Origin: Adiantum capillus-veneris
Taxonomy: Eukaryota; Streptophyta; Polypodiopsida; Polypodiales; Pteridaceae
Reading direction: 5' to 3'
Length of the DNA: 64,000 nt
Assembly (NCBI GenBank): GCA_014529385.2
Contig: CM043959.1
Location: 2,564,358 to 2,628,357 of the forward strand
The position numbers were made by a program, and so were the translations under genes. Of the stretch, positions 26,078 through 37,599 are shown piece after piece; the first letter of the stretch is position 1; each line of letters starts with the position of its first letter. The notes beneath the pieces are model-generated. The model was not told the DNA's origin, searched no databases, and was given only the letters and a program-made list of their open reading frames with translations.

Positions 26078-26311
26078 CTAGCACTCATTGACAGTGTGTT
26101 TTGGTTGACAACAGTGATGGCACTTCATAGACCTCCCACTTGATGCTCTCAACTTGTTGTTAGAATGAGCAACACAAGATGGAGAATTTACCTCTTGAAT
26201 ATTAACGACACTGCAGCCTGGCAGTAGTACTTCAATGAAGGCGGCTAGTGCCTCCTTAGTCTCCTCCTCTTTCGTCCTCCAGTTAGAAAACTCCTTCCGC
26301 CATTCGTCCAT
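26078..26311 (-). pseudogene. Short frame with a zinc knuckle in the Tat 5' region
   Basis: A 77-codon frame: a charged helical start (MDEWRKEFSNWRTKEEETKE) and a C-terminal CHHCCQPKHTVNEC, which fits C-x2-C-x4-H-x4-C. A knuckle this far upstream of gag is unusual. It may be the start of the extra ORF or a captured gag piece. Confidence 0.5.
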
Positions 26312-26366
26312 GATTGATGGCGCGCGTCACTTTCAGCATTGTAAACTGAAGGTTTCTTAGAAGACC

Positions 26367-26386
26367 TCCTTCGTGGGCACACCAAA
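26367..26386 (-). other. Putative primer binding site of the Tat element
   Basis: The minus strand next to the 5' LTR end reads TTTGGTGTGCCCACGAAGGA. It resembles, imperfectly, the TTTGGCGCCCACCGTGGGGC site typical of Tat elements. Position supports it; identity of the tRNA is uncertain. Confidence 0.5.
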
Positions 26387-26558
26387 TGATGGGAGCAAAG
26401 GGATACCCAAACTCCGACAGCCTCTAAAACGCCGGGGGCCGATGGCACGCCTTGAGCCAGTCATGATAAAGCAAACAAATGGGGAAAACCTAGCTTTGAG
26501 CGGCTAGGACGCAGACCACGGTGATGTGAACACCACAAACTTACACACACACACACAC

Positions 26559-26591
<33 letters not shown>

Positions 26592-27596
26592 TTGACAAAT
26601 GATGAAAACCCTCGGGGGTGTGAGGGAGAATTATTTCTGCAGTATTTACAATGACCTTCCTTCCGGCAAGGCGGCACACCGTGGTGATAGAGAGGTAGGG
26701 AGAAGAGATGGTGAAACTACTTGGTGCGTTCTCTAAAGACGACTCGATGATTGTGAAACTTGCTACCAAGAACGTGTATGTATGTGGGCATCGACCATTG
26801 GAGTCGAGAGGTGGACGTGGCTCCCTTCACATGGTGCAATTCCCAAAGCAAACCATCACACAAGCCCCCTCCCCGTGATGCCAATAGTGTCAATTCTTCC
26901 CACTAAAACTCTACCAAGTGCTGACCTCTCATGAACTGCCCCCCCCTCCCCCCGATAGTGACCTCTTAGTGCCCTTTTATAGGGTGTTGGCTGCTTGGAT
27001 TAGGGTAATCCCGGTTGGATTAGGGTAAGCTAATCGGGGAGACAAAGCAAGGCGGTGGGCCGGTGTGGTTGACCATTGCTTTGTCTTGGGGGGTTATTAA
27101 GAATGAAAACCTCTAGGTGGGCCTTTGTGACCACCACCTAGAGAGAGGCAATTTACAAATAGGAAATTTTACAAGGCTTGGGTGAAAACTGAAAAATGAT
27201 GATGATAACCTACGATTTTTTGAAAATGGTGTCGTGATTGCGTGAGGCCGGCGAATGGTGTGTTGTCGGTGCGTCGGTGTTGCGCGTATGTCTTTTCGGG
27301 GTCGGCCGGGGCATGCCTTCGGCACCTTTGCTCTTTTCGTTGTCGGTGTCGCGTGATTCGGGCTTCTCCTTCTTTTGTTGATGTCGATGGCGTAGAATTC
27401 TTTCGATTTTTTTTGTATTTTATGTGTCGTGCGTATATGCGTGTGTGTGTGTGTATTTATATGGGTGAGTGCATGAGTATGTATAAGTGTGAGTATGTAA
27501 GAGTGAGTGTGTGTGTGTGTGTGTGTGTGTATTTGTATATGTATGTGTGTGCGCGAGCGTGCGTGGGAACAAGAGGTAATATTATGTATATATATA

Positions 27597-27631
<35 letters not shown>

Positions 27632-27868
27632 TTAAGTTTTTTTCGGGCATGTTGGCGACACAGAGGTGGGGGTGAAGATGGAGTGAGAGAGGGGGTGGGT
27701 GCGCAGTGTGTGTGTGGTGTGTATGTGTGTGTGTGTGTGTGTGTGTTGTGTTGCTTCATGGCGACGCCTACAGGCTGTGTACAGAGCACGCGAGAGAGAG
27801 AATGAGGGTGGGGTGAGGTGGTGAGGGAGGGGAGAGGGGATAGGGGGGTGGTGTGTGGCTATGGATGG
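26387..27868 (-). repeat. 5' LTR of the Tat element (right copy), outer end missing
   Basis: Matches 17,181-18,677 closely, including the segments with AC, GT and TA runs. Here the C-run is only CCCCCCC-T-CCCCCC (about 26,939-26,953) against about 32 C in the other LTR, and a TA run at about 27,600-27,628 is longer. The match ends near 27,868 and the following bases belong to the host element. With its outer part gone the LTR has lost the start of its promoter region. Confidence 0.8.
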
Positions 27869-28019
27869 CTCATTTCCTAGAATATCATGTATGCATCTCA
27901 CTTATTGCACGCCTGCACATGCTGCCTTTGAGCTTTCACAATGTTGTTTTTCTTCTACTACAGGTACTTCTAATGTGAACCCCGCCACACTGCTATATTC
28001 CGAGGGCAGAATCTACATC
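27869..28019 (+). other. Last own sequence of the large element before its purine tract
   Basis: Only about 150 bp of the host element remain between the Tat LTR and the purine tract. They contain a polypyrimidine stretch ending CTACTACAG. No pol domain is recognised. Confidence 0.5.
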
Positions 28020-28032
28020 AGGAAGGGGGGCA
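28020..28032 (+). other. Polypurine tract of the large element
   Basis: AGGAAGGGGGGCA lies directly before the 3' LTR start TGTTAACC. Confidence 0.8.
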
Positions 28033-28312
28033 TGTTAACCACCGGCATCCACTTCTAGTAGTCAAGGGCCGGGCTTGTCGGTCCAATAGGAAAAGGGTAA
28101 GAGTGATCGCCGATGAGAGGCACACTCTAATTGGAATATTCAAGGGTTAGTTGGCTAAGCATGGGCGCCTAAGTGTGAATGGGTGAGCTCATATAAAAGT
28201 CACCTAAACCTAAAAATCACTTATTCTCTCATTTGTGCAATTGAAGAGTGCTCTTGCTCCATCTCCATCTTCTTCTTCATCTCCTTGTGTGTTTGTGTGT
28301 GTGTGTGTGTGT

Positions 28313-28353
<41 letters not shown>

Positions 28354-28552
28354 ACCATCGCGACGGCACGTCGGTAGCTCCCTCTTCTTCACGGCAAGTA
28401 ATCCTCCACGAAGCGACCGTAGGGCGGTGAGTGACACACCCTTGCTCTCTTGAGCTTTCTAGATTAATCTAGTTGTGTGCTTGCAACCATTTGTGGCTTG
28501 CACACAGTGTACGACAAGTCCCTTGCTTTGACACGTGCAATAGATGCACGCA
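28033..28552 (+). repeat. 3' LTR of the large element
   Basis: Direct copy of 7625-8152, ending GCACGCA, followed by the target duplication CTTGT. Its GT and GA runs (about 28,286-28,350) are shorter than in the 5' LTR. Confidence 0.92.
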
Positions 28553-28557
28553 CTTGT

Positions 28558-28937
28558 ACATCAGAGAGAATAACATGTGCCAGCTCTACATCTTGACTAT
28601 TTGACGTATCCACACTCACCTTTGATGATTGAGCTACCAATATTGACTTGCACACTGTTTTCCCCTCAGTCACATGCGTCATTACTCTGGACATCTTGTT
28701 GGAGAGCCCTTCCTTATGTGCCCCCAGTTGACTAAGTGAGCTCTCAACCACAACAACCCAAGCTACTTGGTGTTTGGACTCGTCGAGAGACAAGTCCGCC
28801 CTCTGGCAATTTTCAAATGCAAATGCTTTTGCAAACCAGGCAGTATACTCACTGTTTATACGTAACTCTCGATAAACCATCTGATACAGCATCATGAGTT
28901 TATCATGAAGCTCTGACCGTATGGTTTGAAGCTTCAC
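28558..28937 (-). pseudogene. Right part of the reading frame split by the large element
   Basis: The minus frame from 28,937 is open across this stretch (about 126 codons) and runs into LTR sequence. Without the element it continues into 7624-7441. Composition is ordinary (YRELRINSEYTAWFAKAFAF, SQLGAHKEGLSNKMSRVM). No domain recognised. The frame could be a host gene remnant or part of another transposon; the stops in the left part show that it is dead. Confidence 0.5.
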
Positions 28938-28939
28938 CT

Positions 28940-29280
28940 TCTACCCCTTTGGTTCATACCACCGTGGACACGAACAACAAGTCTTTCTATGTAACATCCA
29001 TTAAGTGTGGGCTCTCAACCCCGTCCAGGCTCAGGTTGTAGACTTCATGGAAGTCTTGTCTTGACATGCAAAGCTTTGTATGCTGGATTCTAGTAAATAA
29101 AGGTGAGGTTTACTTGAAATATACATATAAAACTAGTTTTAAAATTAAACGATCCATCAAAAAAACATTTTTAATCGTCATTTCACCACAACAAGTAACT
29201 AATAATAGATTTCTCCTAAGAAGAAGGATTTTTGCATCAATAACAAATCCTAATGCTGAAACAAGACTCTATGTGTGTAG

Positions 29281-29321
<41 letters not shown>

Positions 29322-29949
29322 TGTCCATATCTATGTCCATGTATGCATCATGGAAAAAAATGAATCTGAAAAAGAAACATACAATGGTCTACGGTTGGGT
29401 GGTGAAGCTATCCAGCCATGAAGAACCTTGTAATGGTGACAAGGAAAAAAGCAATAAGAACATGTCCAATCAAAGGTGACAAGCTTGAGACTAAGCTACC
29501 CTGTTTCAAATATGCAAATATTTTTAGATGTGCATGTGTGTGTGTGTGTGTGTGTGTGATATAGAAAGAGAGAGACAAATGGGAAAGCTATTAAGTGGCC
29601 ATTAAAAAACACCTTTCAAACCATAAAATTGTACCACCCAGTCATGCTTCCACACTCTTACACATCTCTTACACACCCACCATTCTTGCACACATGGTGT
29701 ATACCTATTTGTCAAAATGTTAATCAGCTCCATAAGCTAATGGCAAATAAAGAGGCCCTCCTACACACCATCCTCTTCCATATGTATCATATGCAAATCC
29801 TTTTGAGGACCCGCATGTATCATTCCCTAGATAAAGGTCAGCATGAATCATGCATGTGTAGGTAGTTCTTCTCTCGGATAGAACTTGACATATCTCTTGA
29901 GCCGTAATGACACCTTGCACATTGATTCACCCTCTTTTATGTTTGAATT
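28940..29949. other. No gene recognised; two GT microsatellites
   Basis: GT runs at about 29,281-29,322 and 29,528-29,558. The frames crossing them are artefacts. Confidence 0.6.
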
Positions 29950-30620
29950 TGTGAAGGTGCGATACCGTATTGTGAGCTATGCCTTCCTGCAAGAATTCTT
30001 CAATGAATTACTCAAATAGCTTGTCTAGAGTTTCAAGATCCCATCTTCCATTGAGTCAAACCATGTACCTATGTCATCTTCCAGAGTCAGTCCAAATCCC
30101 ACAAACTATGTCGCAAAATATGAAACTTCCTCTGCTCTAATACTCTTCTGAAAGCCGCTACATGATCTCTCGGATCTTTATCTCCAGAATATTTTTTGTT
30201 TATCAATTTCTGGACTTGGGATGATCTAACTCACCGATTGTCTACATGTCTAACCATAGACTCTCCCAATCCTTCTCTCCTTATCGCTCTATGAAGGAAT
30301 CCAGGTGGCTCCTTTTTTGGAATTCTTGTAGGAATTCTCGTATTTGGTGGAGGTATTTGTGGTCCCGCATTGACCAAATATCCACCTATTTCTAATGCAG
30401 TCTATGGATTTGTGCTTTCCATAGCTCGGTATTCTCGTCCATACTTGTCAACAATTATAGATTTCCATTGACAATTGACTCCGTATGTATAGACATATAA
30501 GAGCTTGCAATCCATCAACTCTTCTGGATATGGCTCTGAGTACCTATAAAGGTTGACCTTACTGTCGTCAATGTATCTATATAGTCTTTCTCTCTCATGA
30601 TTTGTCATCCAAACTCTCAC
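29950..30620 (-). pseudogene. gag remnant, minus strand
   Basis: From 30,620 downwards: a 72-codon frame (MRVWMTNHERERLYRYIDDS, DCKLLYVYTYGVNCQW), then TALEIGGYLVNAGPQIPPP and PKKEPPGFLHRAI, then KKYSGDKDPRDHVAAFRRVL at about 30,205-30,145, then GLTLEDDIGTWFDSMEDG at about 30,090-30,035. The last two are the (K/P)xFxGDxDPxxH..xF and LxxxAxxWF blocks of Retrotrans_gag. At least three stops and one frameshift are present. No knuckle or pol follows. It is a different family from the gag scrap at 1.4 kb, though similar in pattern. Confidence 0.7.
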
Positions 30621-30939
30621 GATTGTTCTTTATCAACTGCAAATTTGGGAGGGGGTGGATGCTCCCCTATCGCTGGGATCCCGAAGCTTGTATAAGATGA
30701 GTTTGAATCTAATGTAGACATGATTTTTGGGATTAACAACTCTAGCTTGATGTAAGCAGACATATATCAATGTGTTCATGTGCTTTGGCAAGGAAAAAGT
30801 TGAAACTATGTCCAAAACCGCAATCGTTTTCTCACAATTCTCTCAAATTGTCATTTTTAGACACCCCTAACTTCTGGTTTCATTTTGAGGCCTTAAACGA
30901 CGTTTTTTCCTATAGGTCAATTTTGTTTTGGTCCATTTA
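30621..30939. other. No feature recognised
   Basis: The minus-strand short frames here probably belong to the 5' part of the gag remnant, but no motif supports this. Confidence 0.4.
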
Positions 30940-31699
30940 TATGTGTCCAAATTTTGTTTCAGAATGATGTTTGGGATTCTAGGGTCAAAAGAAAGTCCTT
31001 TGACTAGTCAAAGTTCTTGTCTGGCCTCAACCTATGCCTGGAGTCTTCATACGCGTATGATGTCTCCTGACTCAGAATTGCTCCAAACTTTAATTGTAGA
31101 CTCTCCTTGATGTACTCTAAACACTCCAAGTCTCAATGATTCTGACACTTTTATTCAGGTTTATCACTCCTTTTTCTATTTGGTTGCTTGCAACTTCCCT
31201 GGGAGGTTAGCTAAGCCAAAAGTGATCCAAATTGAATGAATTTGTTCTCTAGGCCTATTTTGTGATGGCAAACACTTCTATGCGCTCAGATGTAGGTTCT
31301 CGCTTCTAATTTCACACTTGAGACATCATATCCGTATGATGTCTTTTGTGGCAAAATGAAGTGACTTTTATCCCCAAGACTCTTTATCACTCAAGCAACT
31401 CTCAACAACTTTTAGAATTCAATTTCAACACTTTTTGTGCAAGTTATGGTGAATACAAAAATGAACCTTGCCCAGTTTTTGTCTTTTGGTACTTTTCAAC
31501 CCAAATGTGCTCCCAATGCAATGAAATTATGGCTAGGGACTTTTTTTATGCTTTAGGACACTAGGTATACTCAGTTGTTTGATTTGACCCAGAACGCGTA
31601 TGATGTCTTTTCGCTCAGATTTCACTTCTACTTCTACACAAAGTGCTCCTTGATTAATACAATAAGAATGTGTACTCACATAAAATTTTTGATGTCAAA
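30940..31699. repeat. Tandem repeat of about 280 bp with palindrome, left part
   Basis: Palindromes with arms AGACATCATA and TATGATGTCT around four central bases lie at 31,042-31,065, 31,321-31,344 and (left arm decayed) 31,591-31,608. The right-arm spacing is 279 and 264 bp. About 100 bp before the palindrome a second block, TATGTGTCCAAAT or similar, recurs. The array continues at 40,347 beyond the CACTA insertion with phase kept. Confidence 0.85.
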
Positions 31700-31880
31700 C
31701 ACTACAACACACCGTGCAAAAATCGACGTGAATACCGATGACTCAAAGCTTGTTTTTAAAAGTGAAAATCCCTAGAATAAGACTCGAAATGACTGTCGAA
31801 ATCGTATCGTCGATATATGCACCGGTATTAATACCGTCGGAATAAGTAATGAAACATACACCGGTATATGTGTCTAAATA
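31700..31880 (+). repeat. Left terminal and subterminal repeats of the CACTA element
   Basis: CACTACAAC terminus, then several short CCGGTAT- and CCGTCGG-bearing motifs in both orientations (for example ACCGGTATTAATACCG near 31,821). They match the style of the right subterminal region. Confidence 0.7.
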
Positions 31881-32214
31881 AGTGCTGGTATGAAATTTAG
31901 CTATACCCATGCCTATACCGAGGCTTATTCAGCATGTATACCAAACTCTGCACCGAGGACAAAACTTGCAAAAACAATTTTGGGTAGAGAGGGCTGGGAA
32001 CTGATGCTGCATGTACTGCAGCAGCAGAAAACAACCCTCTCTCCACAAAGGAAGAGTGCACAAGCAACCACACTCCGCCTACAATTTGACACTAAAGAGT
32101 GAGTGTATAAAGATTAGAAGAATTGTAAGAAGAACAAAAGCACAAAATCAAAAGTTTAATTATACAAGCTCTCAAAAGCATAACCATAACTTCGACTTGA
32201 AAACTGCAAAATCA

Positions 32215-32600
32215 TAAACATAACCCTCTTACCATACCATAACCATAACCAAACTTGCTTATCATACCATAATCATAACAACCATACCATCATTGAAAAC
32301 CATAACCTCTATGCCATACCATAATTGCAAAACCATAACCATAACCTCATTATCATACCACAATCATAATTGAAAAACCATAACCATAACCATAACCTGA
32401 TTGCCGAACCATAACCATAGCATGATTGCCAAACCATAACCATACCATGATTGAATAACCATAACCATACCATCATCGCCAAATCATAACCATAACCTAT
32501 GTTCCATACCATAATTGCAAAACCATAACCATAACCTGATTGTCATACCACAATCGTAATCGTAAACAGAATGCAAAATCATAACCATAAGCGTGAAACT
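32215..32600. repeat. CATAAC-rich minisatellite
   Basis: About 385 bp built from ACCATAACCATAACC blocks separated by variable CTGATTGCC- and ATACCATAATTGC-like spacers. It lies inside the CACTA element near its 3' end. The 67-codon minus frame rich in Trp, Leu and Tyr is just the translated repeat. Confidence 0.9.
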
Positions 32601-33035
32601 GTACATGTATACAATGAATGATTACAATTGTATCAAAAAGACCACATGTACAAAAAAAAAACATATATGGAGGATGTCACCCTCATGGTAATGCCTCTCA
32701 GTTGACGGCCTCTCCCTCCTCCTCAAAAGGCCCACAAGTCCATGCTTGTACCCATACTTCTCCTCTCGACGTATTGGAGGGCGCTTCACGACAACTTCCT
32801 ATAAATTATGGTTTAATCGTTAGATAAATCTATAAATAACATATATATATTTGACAATTTAAAGCATACATATAATACTTATAAACTCATGTCCAAGTGC
32901 GTCATAGCCTCCACTCCCAAGATGTGACACTCCAACAGACTCCAAGTGTGCTCTGGTTGCATCTCTCTACTGCTGAGATCTCTCAGGATTGTCTTGTGTC
33001 TCTCGTACAATCCCCGCCCATTCCTGTGCGTCCAA

Positions 33036-33533
33036 TCATTCCAGCTTTGAACTGCCATCTTTGTACCTATCTCTTGCCTCTAATCGATGGTGTGACATTG
33101 TGGCAATCTCCACGCTCAAAATCCAGTCATTCAAGACTGGATCATACCCCTCTGCCGATATGTACTCTTTGTGAATGGCCTTGACGATGTAATTCTTTCT
33201 TTCATCATCTTGATTGTCCCAAGTCTCCATCACAAAGTGGCCAAACTGAATTGTACAGAGCCATCGAATCCTCTGTTGAATGGCCTTTCCTACCCTATTT
33301 GCCACAACAACCCCATCCCTGCTCTTGTACACCTTGCTAGGATCATGCTCAAGTGATCCCCAAGGTGTACACGATGTGCCAATCGATGAACTATCATCTA
33401 AAGAGAGTGGTGAATGCTCTCTTGGTGGTGTGGACGCATCGGTAGAACCACTACCACAACAACCATTGCATCCAAAACGATGCCCTACCTTGTCTCGAAG
33501 ATAAACCAATCGTCTCGATGTAGTGGGGGTCAC
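33036..33533 (-). pseudogene. Second CACTA frame, Transposase_24 (Ptta/En/Spm)-like
   Basis: A 165-codon minus frame. Its second half, from about residue 70, reads VYKSRDGVVVANRVGKAIQQ, then TWDNQDDERKNYIVKAIHKE, then DWILSVEI. It resembles the plant En/Spm-associated Transposase_24 pattern of an R-x-G start, a W(xx)DE(xx)K block and a following W/L helix. It lies downstream of TNP2 in the same orientation, as the second gene of CACTA elements does. The N-terminal half is Ser/Pro-rich. The family call is moderate; in-frame and unbroken over this length. Confidence 0.55.
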
Positions 33534-33907
33534 ACTCGAGTGAGTTGTGGAGCTGGTCAGTGTAGGGGGAACATCAGTCCTAGACTAGGCACAACCATAG
33601 TAGGTCTAGAGGAACCAACTGCCCAAAGGTTCTGTGCGTAGCTAATCTGCTATGGTGTAAACTGTGTCAAAAAGGAGCCCATCTGCTCGGGTGACATGCC
33701 GACTAGAGTGACATGAGAACTAAAACTAGGAGAGCATGTATCGTCGTCATCGGTCATGGCTAAAGATACACAAATAACATAGATACAATATGATTTCACA
33801 AAAGAAACGCTTAAGCAATGCAAATAACAAAAAAACAAAGCTGCAACACAACTCAATGGATCTATCCAGTATTGTAGACTAATAAAAAGAGTTTTACAAA
33901 AGAGTTC

Positions 33908-34700
33908 CTAGAAAAAGCCAGTAGTCAATCTCTTATATTCTATGAGAGCTGATGCACCAAAAATGTCTATCTCAATTTGTACTTCTGCATCTTCATGATC
34001 AAACTCCACTTCTTTGTCGCTCTTTGCATCAACTTCAGTATTTGAAAGCTCATTTCTAGGTTCGGGCATCTGCTCACCACTAACCTCTAGCTCAAAATCC
34101 AAACTTACATCATCCGTCGGCCCTACACTTTGTTCATGAAGCTCTTCCACCTCAACTTCCAATCCTTCACACACTTGCTTGCTCTGTGGAGCAACTTGAA
34201 CAACATAGAGCCAACGCAATTTAGACATATCTTTTTCATCAATTTCTCTCCATAGTGGATCTAGTGTGAACACAACTTGTTCACAATGCTGTGAAAGTTC
34301 GAACGTATCTCACGCATCTATCCACACCCTCCTAGAGTTCACTTGAATCAATCCACAGGGATGCTGGTAATAACTTTGAGCCACTTGACATCAAAGATAA
34401 AAATATCAAACTTTATAAAGCTAATCTTCAAGATGTCTTGGATGTAGCCAAAGTATTCAAGCTGGCTAGTCTATGTGTTTTCATCCTTGGCACTACTCCT
34501 ACTTTCTTGAACTAAGCTTTCCCTAACACCAATGTCAAAGGTGACCCTTTGTTCGTCTATCAATTGCACTCTAAAGTGTCTCCCATGTGACCACAAAGCT
34601 CCATATTTGTCATACTACAGCCACAAAAGTGAAATAAACTTAAAGTTACCAAAGTACCGTGATCATGTGGAGCTTGAAAAGAAAGTTGTATAAATTTACA
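33908..34700 (-). pseudogene. C-terminal part of the TNP2 gene, DUF4216-like
   Basis: At about 34,620-34,340 the minus strand reads YDKYGALWSHGRHFRVQLI, then EYFGYIQDIL and FIFDVKWLKVI. This is the usual DUF4216 order (Y-G-xI, D-x2-W). It is followed by a 121-codon frame with DPLWREIDEKDMSKLRWLYV and an acidic tail. Stops lie near 34,465 and 34,350. This domain commonly ends TNP2 proteins of plant CACTA elements. Confidence 0.7.
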
Positions 34701-34849
34701 TGCCAATCTCAACCCCTTGACATCTCCTCTTCCTCTTCATTAATCAGCACTCCATTCCTCTTTGCCTCTGAGATTGTCGCATCTAACCAATATCCAGTTG
34801 GAAAGTCATGCAATTTCTAAAGAAGATCTAGGAAAGGAAGGTTTCTAGT

Positions 34850-37555
34850 GGCACGGGTGCTCTTGAATTGCAAGAGAGCTATCAAGTGTTGTTTCTTTTT
34901 TCCTTCGTACCTCTCTAGCCACTTTTGCATGATGTCTAAGTTGACAAGGAAAAATATCATAAGCTTTTCTCACATTGTGTTATCCGTCTTGCTAATGATG
35001 CCTTGTCCCTGCGGCTCGTCCCCTGTCATCTTGACGTTGACCTTAGTAGTCCACATTTGGGGCATCTCTGGATCAATTGAATCCAAAAATTCACTGATGA
35101 GCACAAGAGACTCTTGTACAAGCCATCCTTCGGCCATGCTACCCTCGGGGCGAGTCCTTTGACAAATGAACCCCTTTAAAGTCTTCATGAATCTCTCCAA
35201 GAAGAACATTCACCTACTATGGACTACCCCAACAATTGCAACTTCATCGACCATATGCACAAGTAGATGCATTAGGATGGTAAGAATGTTTGTTGGAAAG
35301 TACTTCTCCACCATACACATTGCTTCAATAGCATTTAAGTGTGTTGCATCAATGTTATCTTTTCTTATTTCTTTTGAATTGATCTAACATACCAACTCAT
35401 TGATTTTATAGATTGTTCTTCTAATGTCATATGTCAAACAATCCTTTATGGAAACTGGTAAGATAAACTATAAAAATTTGTGCCAATTGTGGGACTTAAG
35501 ACCACTAAGATTGTTTTGTAAAATCCATTTTTAAACTCACATGCACCCAATGGGAGTCTTGAATGAAGAAATAGTCTTCTTCAAATATTGTTCTTCTACA
35601 CAACTCAAAATCCATATACCTTTTGGTATAGCAAACTTTCCATTGGGTTTAAGTCGAGGCCACATTTCTGGCATTCGACCTATAGCCTGTAGGTCATCTC
35701 TTTGGGCCTTGCTCTCTTTTTTTCCAGTGATGGTTTACATATGATCTCCTCCACATTCTTGAAGATGTGCATTGGGTCAGGCAGATGATTAATCAACAGG
35801 TCACTCCAGTATGGGAGTTCATGGAAAATAGAAAGTCTTCTCATTTCGGGTGGCATGAAATCTCCCCTCCTCAGCCACATGTTTTTCCAATCGCTTGCTT
35901 TCAATGGATGCATGTCATGTTTGCATATGTTTGGTCCACGTAGTTCATGTCCTTTGGGCAAAAATCTACCATGCTCCTCGTAAATTGTCTTACTCAAATG
36001 ATCACAGCGGAGGAAGCCAAGTCAAAGACCACATTTTGGACATGCATGATTGCCCGGGTAACTCAAGCTTGAAAAATCATAAAATTAAACTATAAAAGTG
36101 TTGGCATAGCCAAGAAGAACATGTATGTGAGGGTTTCAAAGGTACTTACCTGAACACTCACCAAAGCCTGGCCAATCGTGCATGGTCCACATGAGAATGC
36201 CTTGCACATGTACATTTTGTCATCTGATTGGTTGGCATATATTAATCACATCGATCCTGTCCACAATATTTGGAGCTCTTTTATAAGTGGTACCAGATAG
36301 ACATCCATGTTTTTTGCTTTGTACTTTCTTGAAATGATCAATGACAGCAACAGATGGCCGTTCTTGATAGCTAGCCATGGTGGGAGATTATAATTAACCA
36401 AGCAAATAGGCTACATGCTCCATGAAGAACTCCGTAATCCACATGGGTTTACTCCGTCCATTGCTAGACCAAAGCAGATACTTTGAGGCTCATTCTTAAA
36501 TGTAGTCCAACTTTCCTCTATGTGCTTCCATGCACGAGAGTCGGCATGTACCTGCATCACATCATCTGTTGATCTAGTATTTGAGTGCCATGTTGTCAAA
36601 GCGGCTATAAATTTACACTTGAACATGCTCTTTATTCTTGGAATGATAGGAAAGTGTTGAAGGACCTTTGTAGGGATAAATTTTCCTTATGTGTCCTCTC
36701 TATACTTGTTTGATCCACAATTGGGACACTGTTCCAAATTTGCATACTCATTGCAAAAAAGTATACAATCATTAGGACATGCATGTATTTTGTGATAATC
36801 CAAGCCCAAGCTAGTAAGAAGATTTTTTGGAGCTGGACGAGTAGGGGGCATGTGATTGCCTTCCGGCAAGATTTGCTCGTTGAGCAACCTATCGTGACAT
36901 GAACCAGTCAACCCCTTGATCACATTATTGAATTGTAATTTGCACTTTGGCATGCTTAGGATACAATGTATTTATATGAAAAGCTATGTGACAGGGGCGT
37001 CAGACCACCCATAGACAGACTACAAATTAAGCATTGCCAAAGCGATACAAAGAACTCAAATTTTTGCACCATTGTAAAGCGGCATATATGCAAGAGTTTG
37101 CATCATCTCCCCCTCTTTATCGTTGCTATCATGCCGTCGATATAGACAAGATGACAGAGTTTGATTCATAGTATTGCCTTAAATGTTGTCGTCTTCTATG
37201 TTTTCAATGATGAGATCCATGTCAAAGAACGCCTCTAACATCTGCTCCATCTCTACTTCTTGAAATGTGGAATCGGGTATTGGTTGGGTGGACTCAATCA
37301 ATGGCTGTTCGTTTGGAAATCGTCTTCTCTGGGATGAAGTTGGAGCAATATCTACTTGTGGAGGTTGATCTACTGCCTCCGGACCAGGAGATCGATAACG
37401 CAGGTCTTGTAGTTGCTCTATGGGAAAGAGACCGTTATTGCATATGTGTTCGTCATAGAATTTTCATTTTTGGAAGATCTAATGCTTGCAATGCGCACAA
37501 GGACACGCCATCCTATCTCCATACTTTATCCGCCAATGATGGAGCAAATAATTAA
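34850..37555 (-). pseudogene. TNP2-type CACTA transposase
   Basis: Cuts and joins the element ends in active relatives. Blocks follow the family order on the minus strand. The Transpos_assoc zinc motif RMACPCAHCKH is near 37,510. NLxSVYGWSDAPVT is near 37,010. LPEGNHMPPT and LGLDYHKIHACPNDCILFCN lie at 36,870-36,760, with CPNCGSNKY after. CKFIAALTTWHSNTRSTDDV is near 36,600 and MWTMHDWPGFGECSG near 36,190-36,150. HGRFLPKGHELRG and SIFHELPYWSDLLINHLPDP with MHIFKNV lie at 35,970-35,745, then FLERFMKTLKGF and RTRPEGSMAEGW near 35,200-35,110. Several stops and shifts occur between blocks, so it is a pseudogene. Usual TNP2 proteins span a similar region. Confidence 0.9.
36068..36149 (-). other. 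Probable intron of the TNP2 gene, 82 bp
   Basis: The coding block GFGECSG ends at TTCAG followed by GTAAGTACC, and the protein resumes (NHACPKCG, then HGRFLPKGH) after TTTATGATTTTTCAAG. Splice-site consensus and the protein match on both sides support an intron here. Confidence 0.65.
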
Positions 37556-37599
37556 ATCACTCTTGTTATAAGTACACACTGCTAACTACATGACAACCT

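Noticed and set aside
29066-29479. 137-codon plus frame as a gene
   Set aside because: It is carried through by a GT run (Val-Cys block), and no domain is visible in the rest.
32215-32600. Interstitial telomere
   Set aside because: The unit is ACCATA/ACCATAACC-like with irregular spacers and not the plant TTTAGGG or a simple variant of it.
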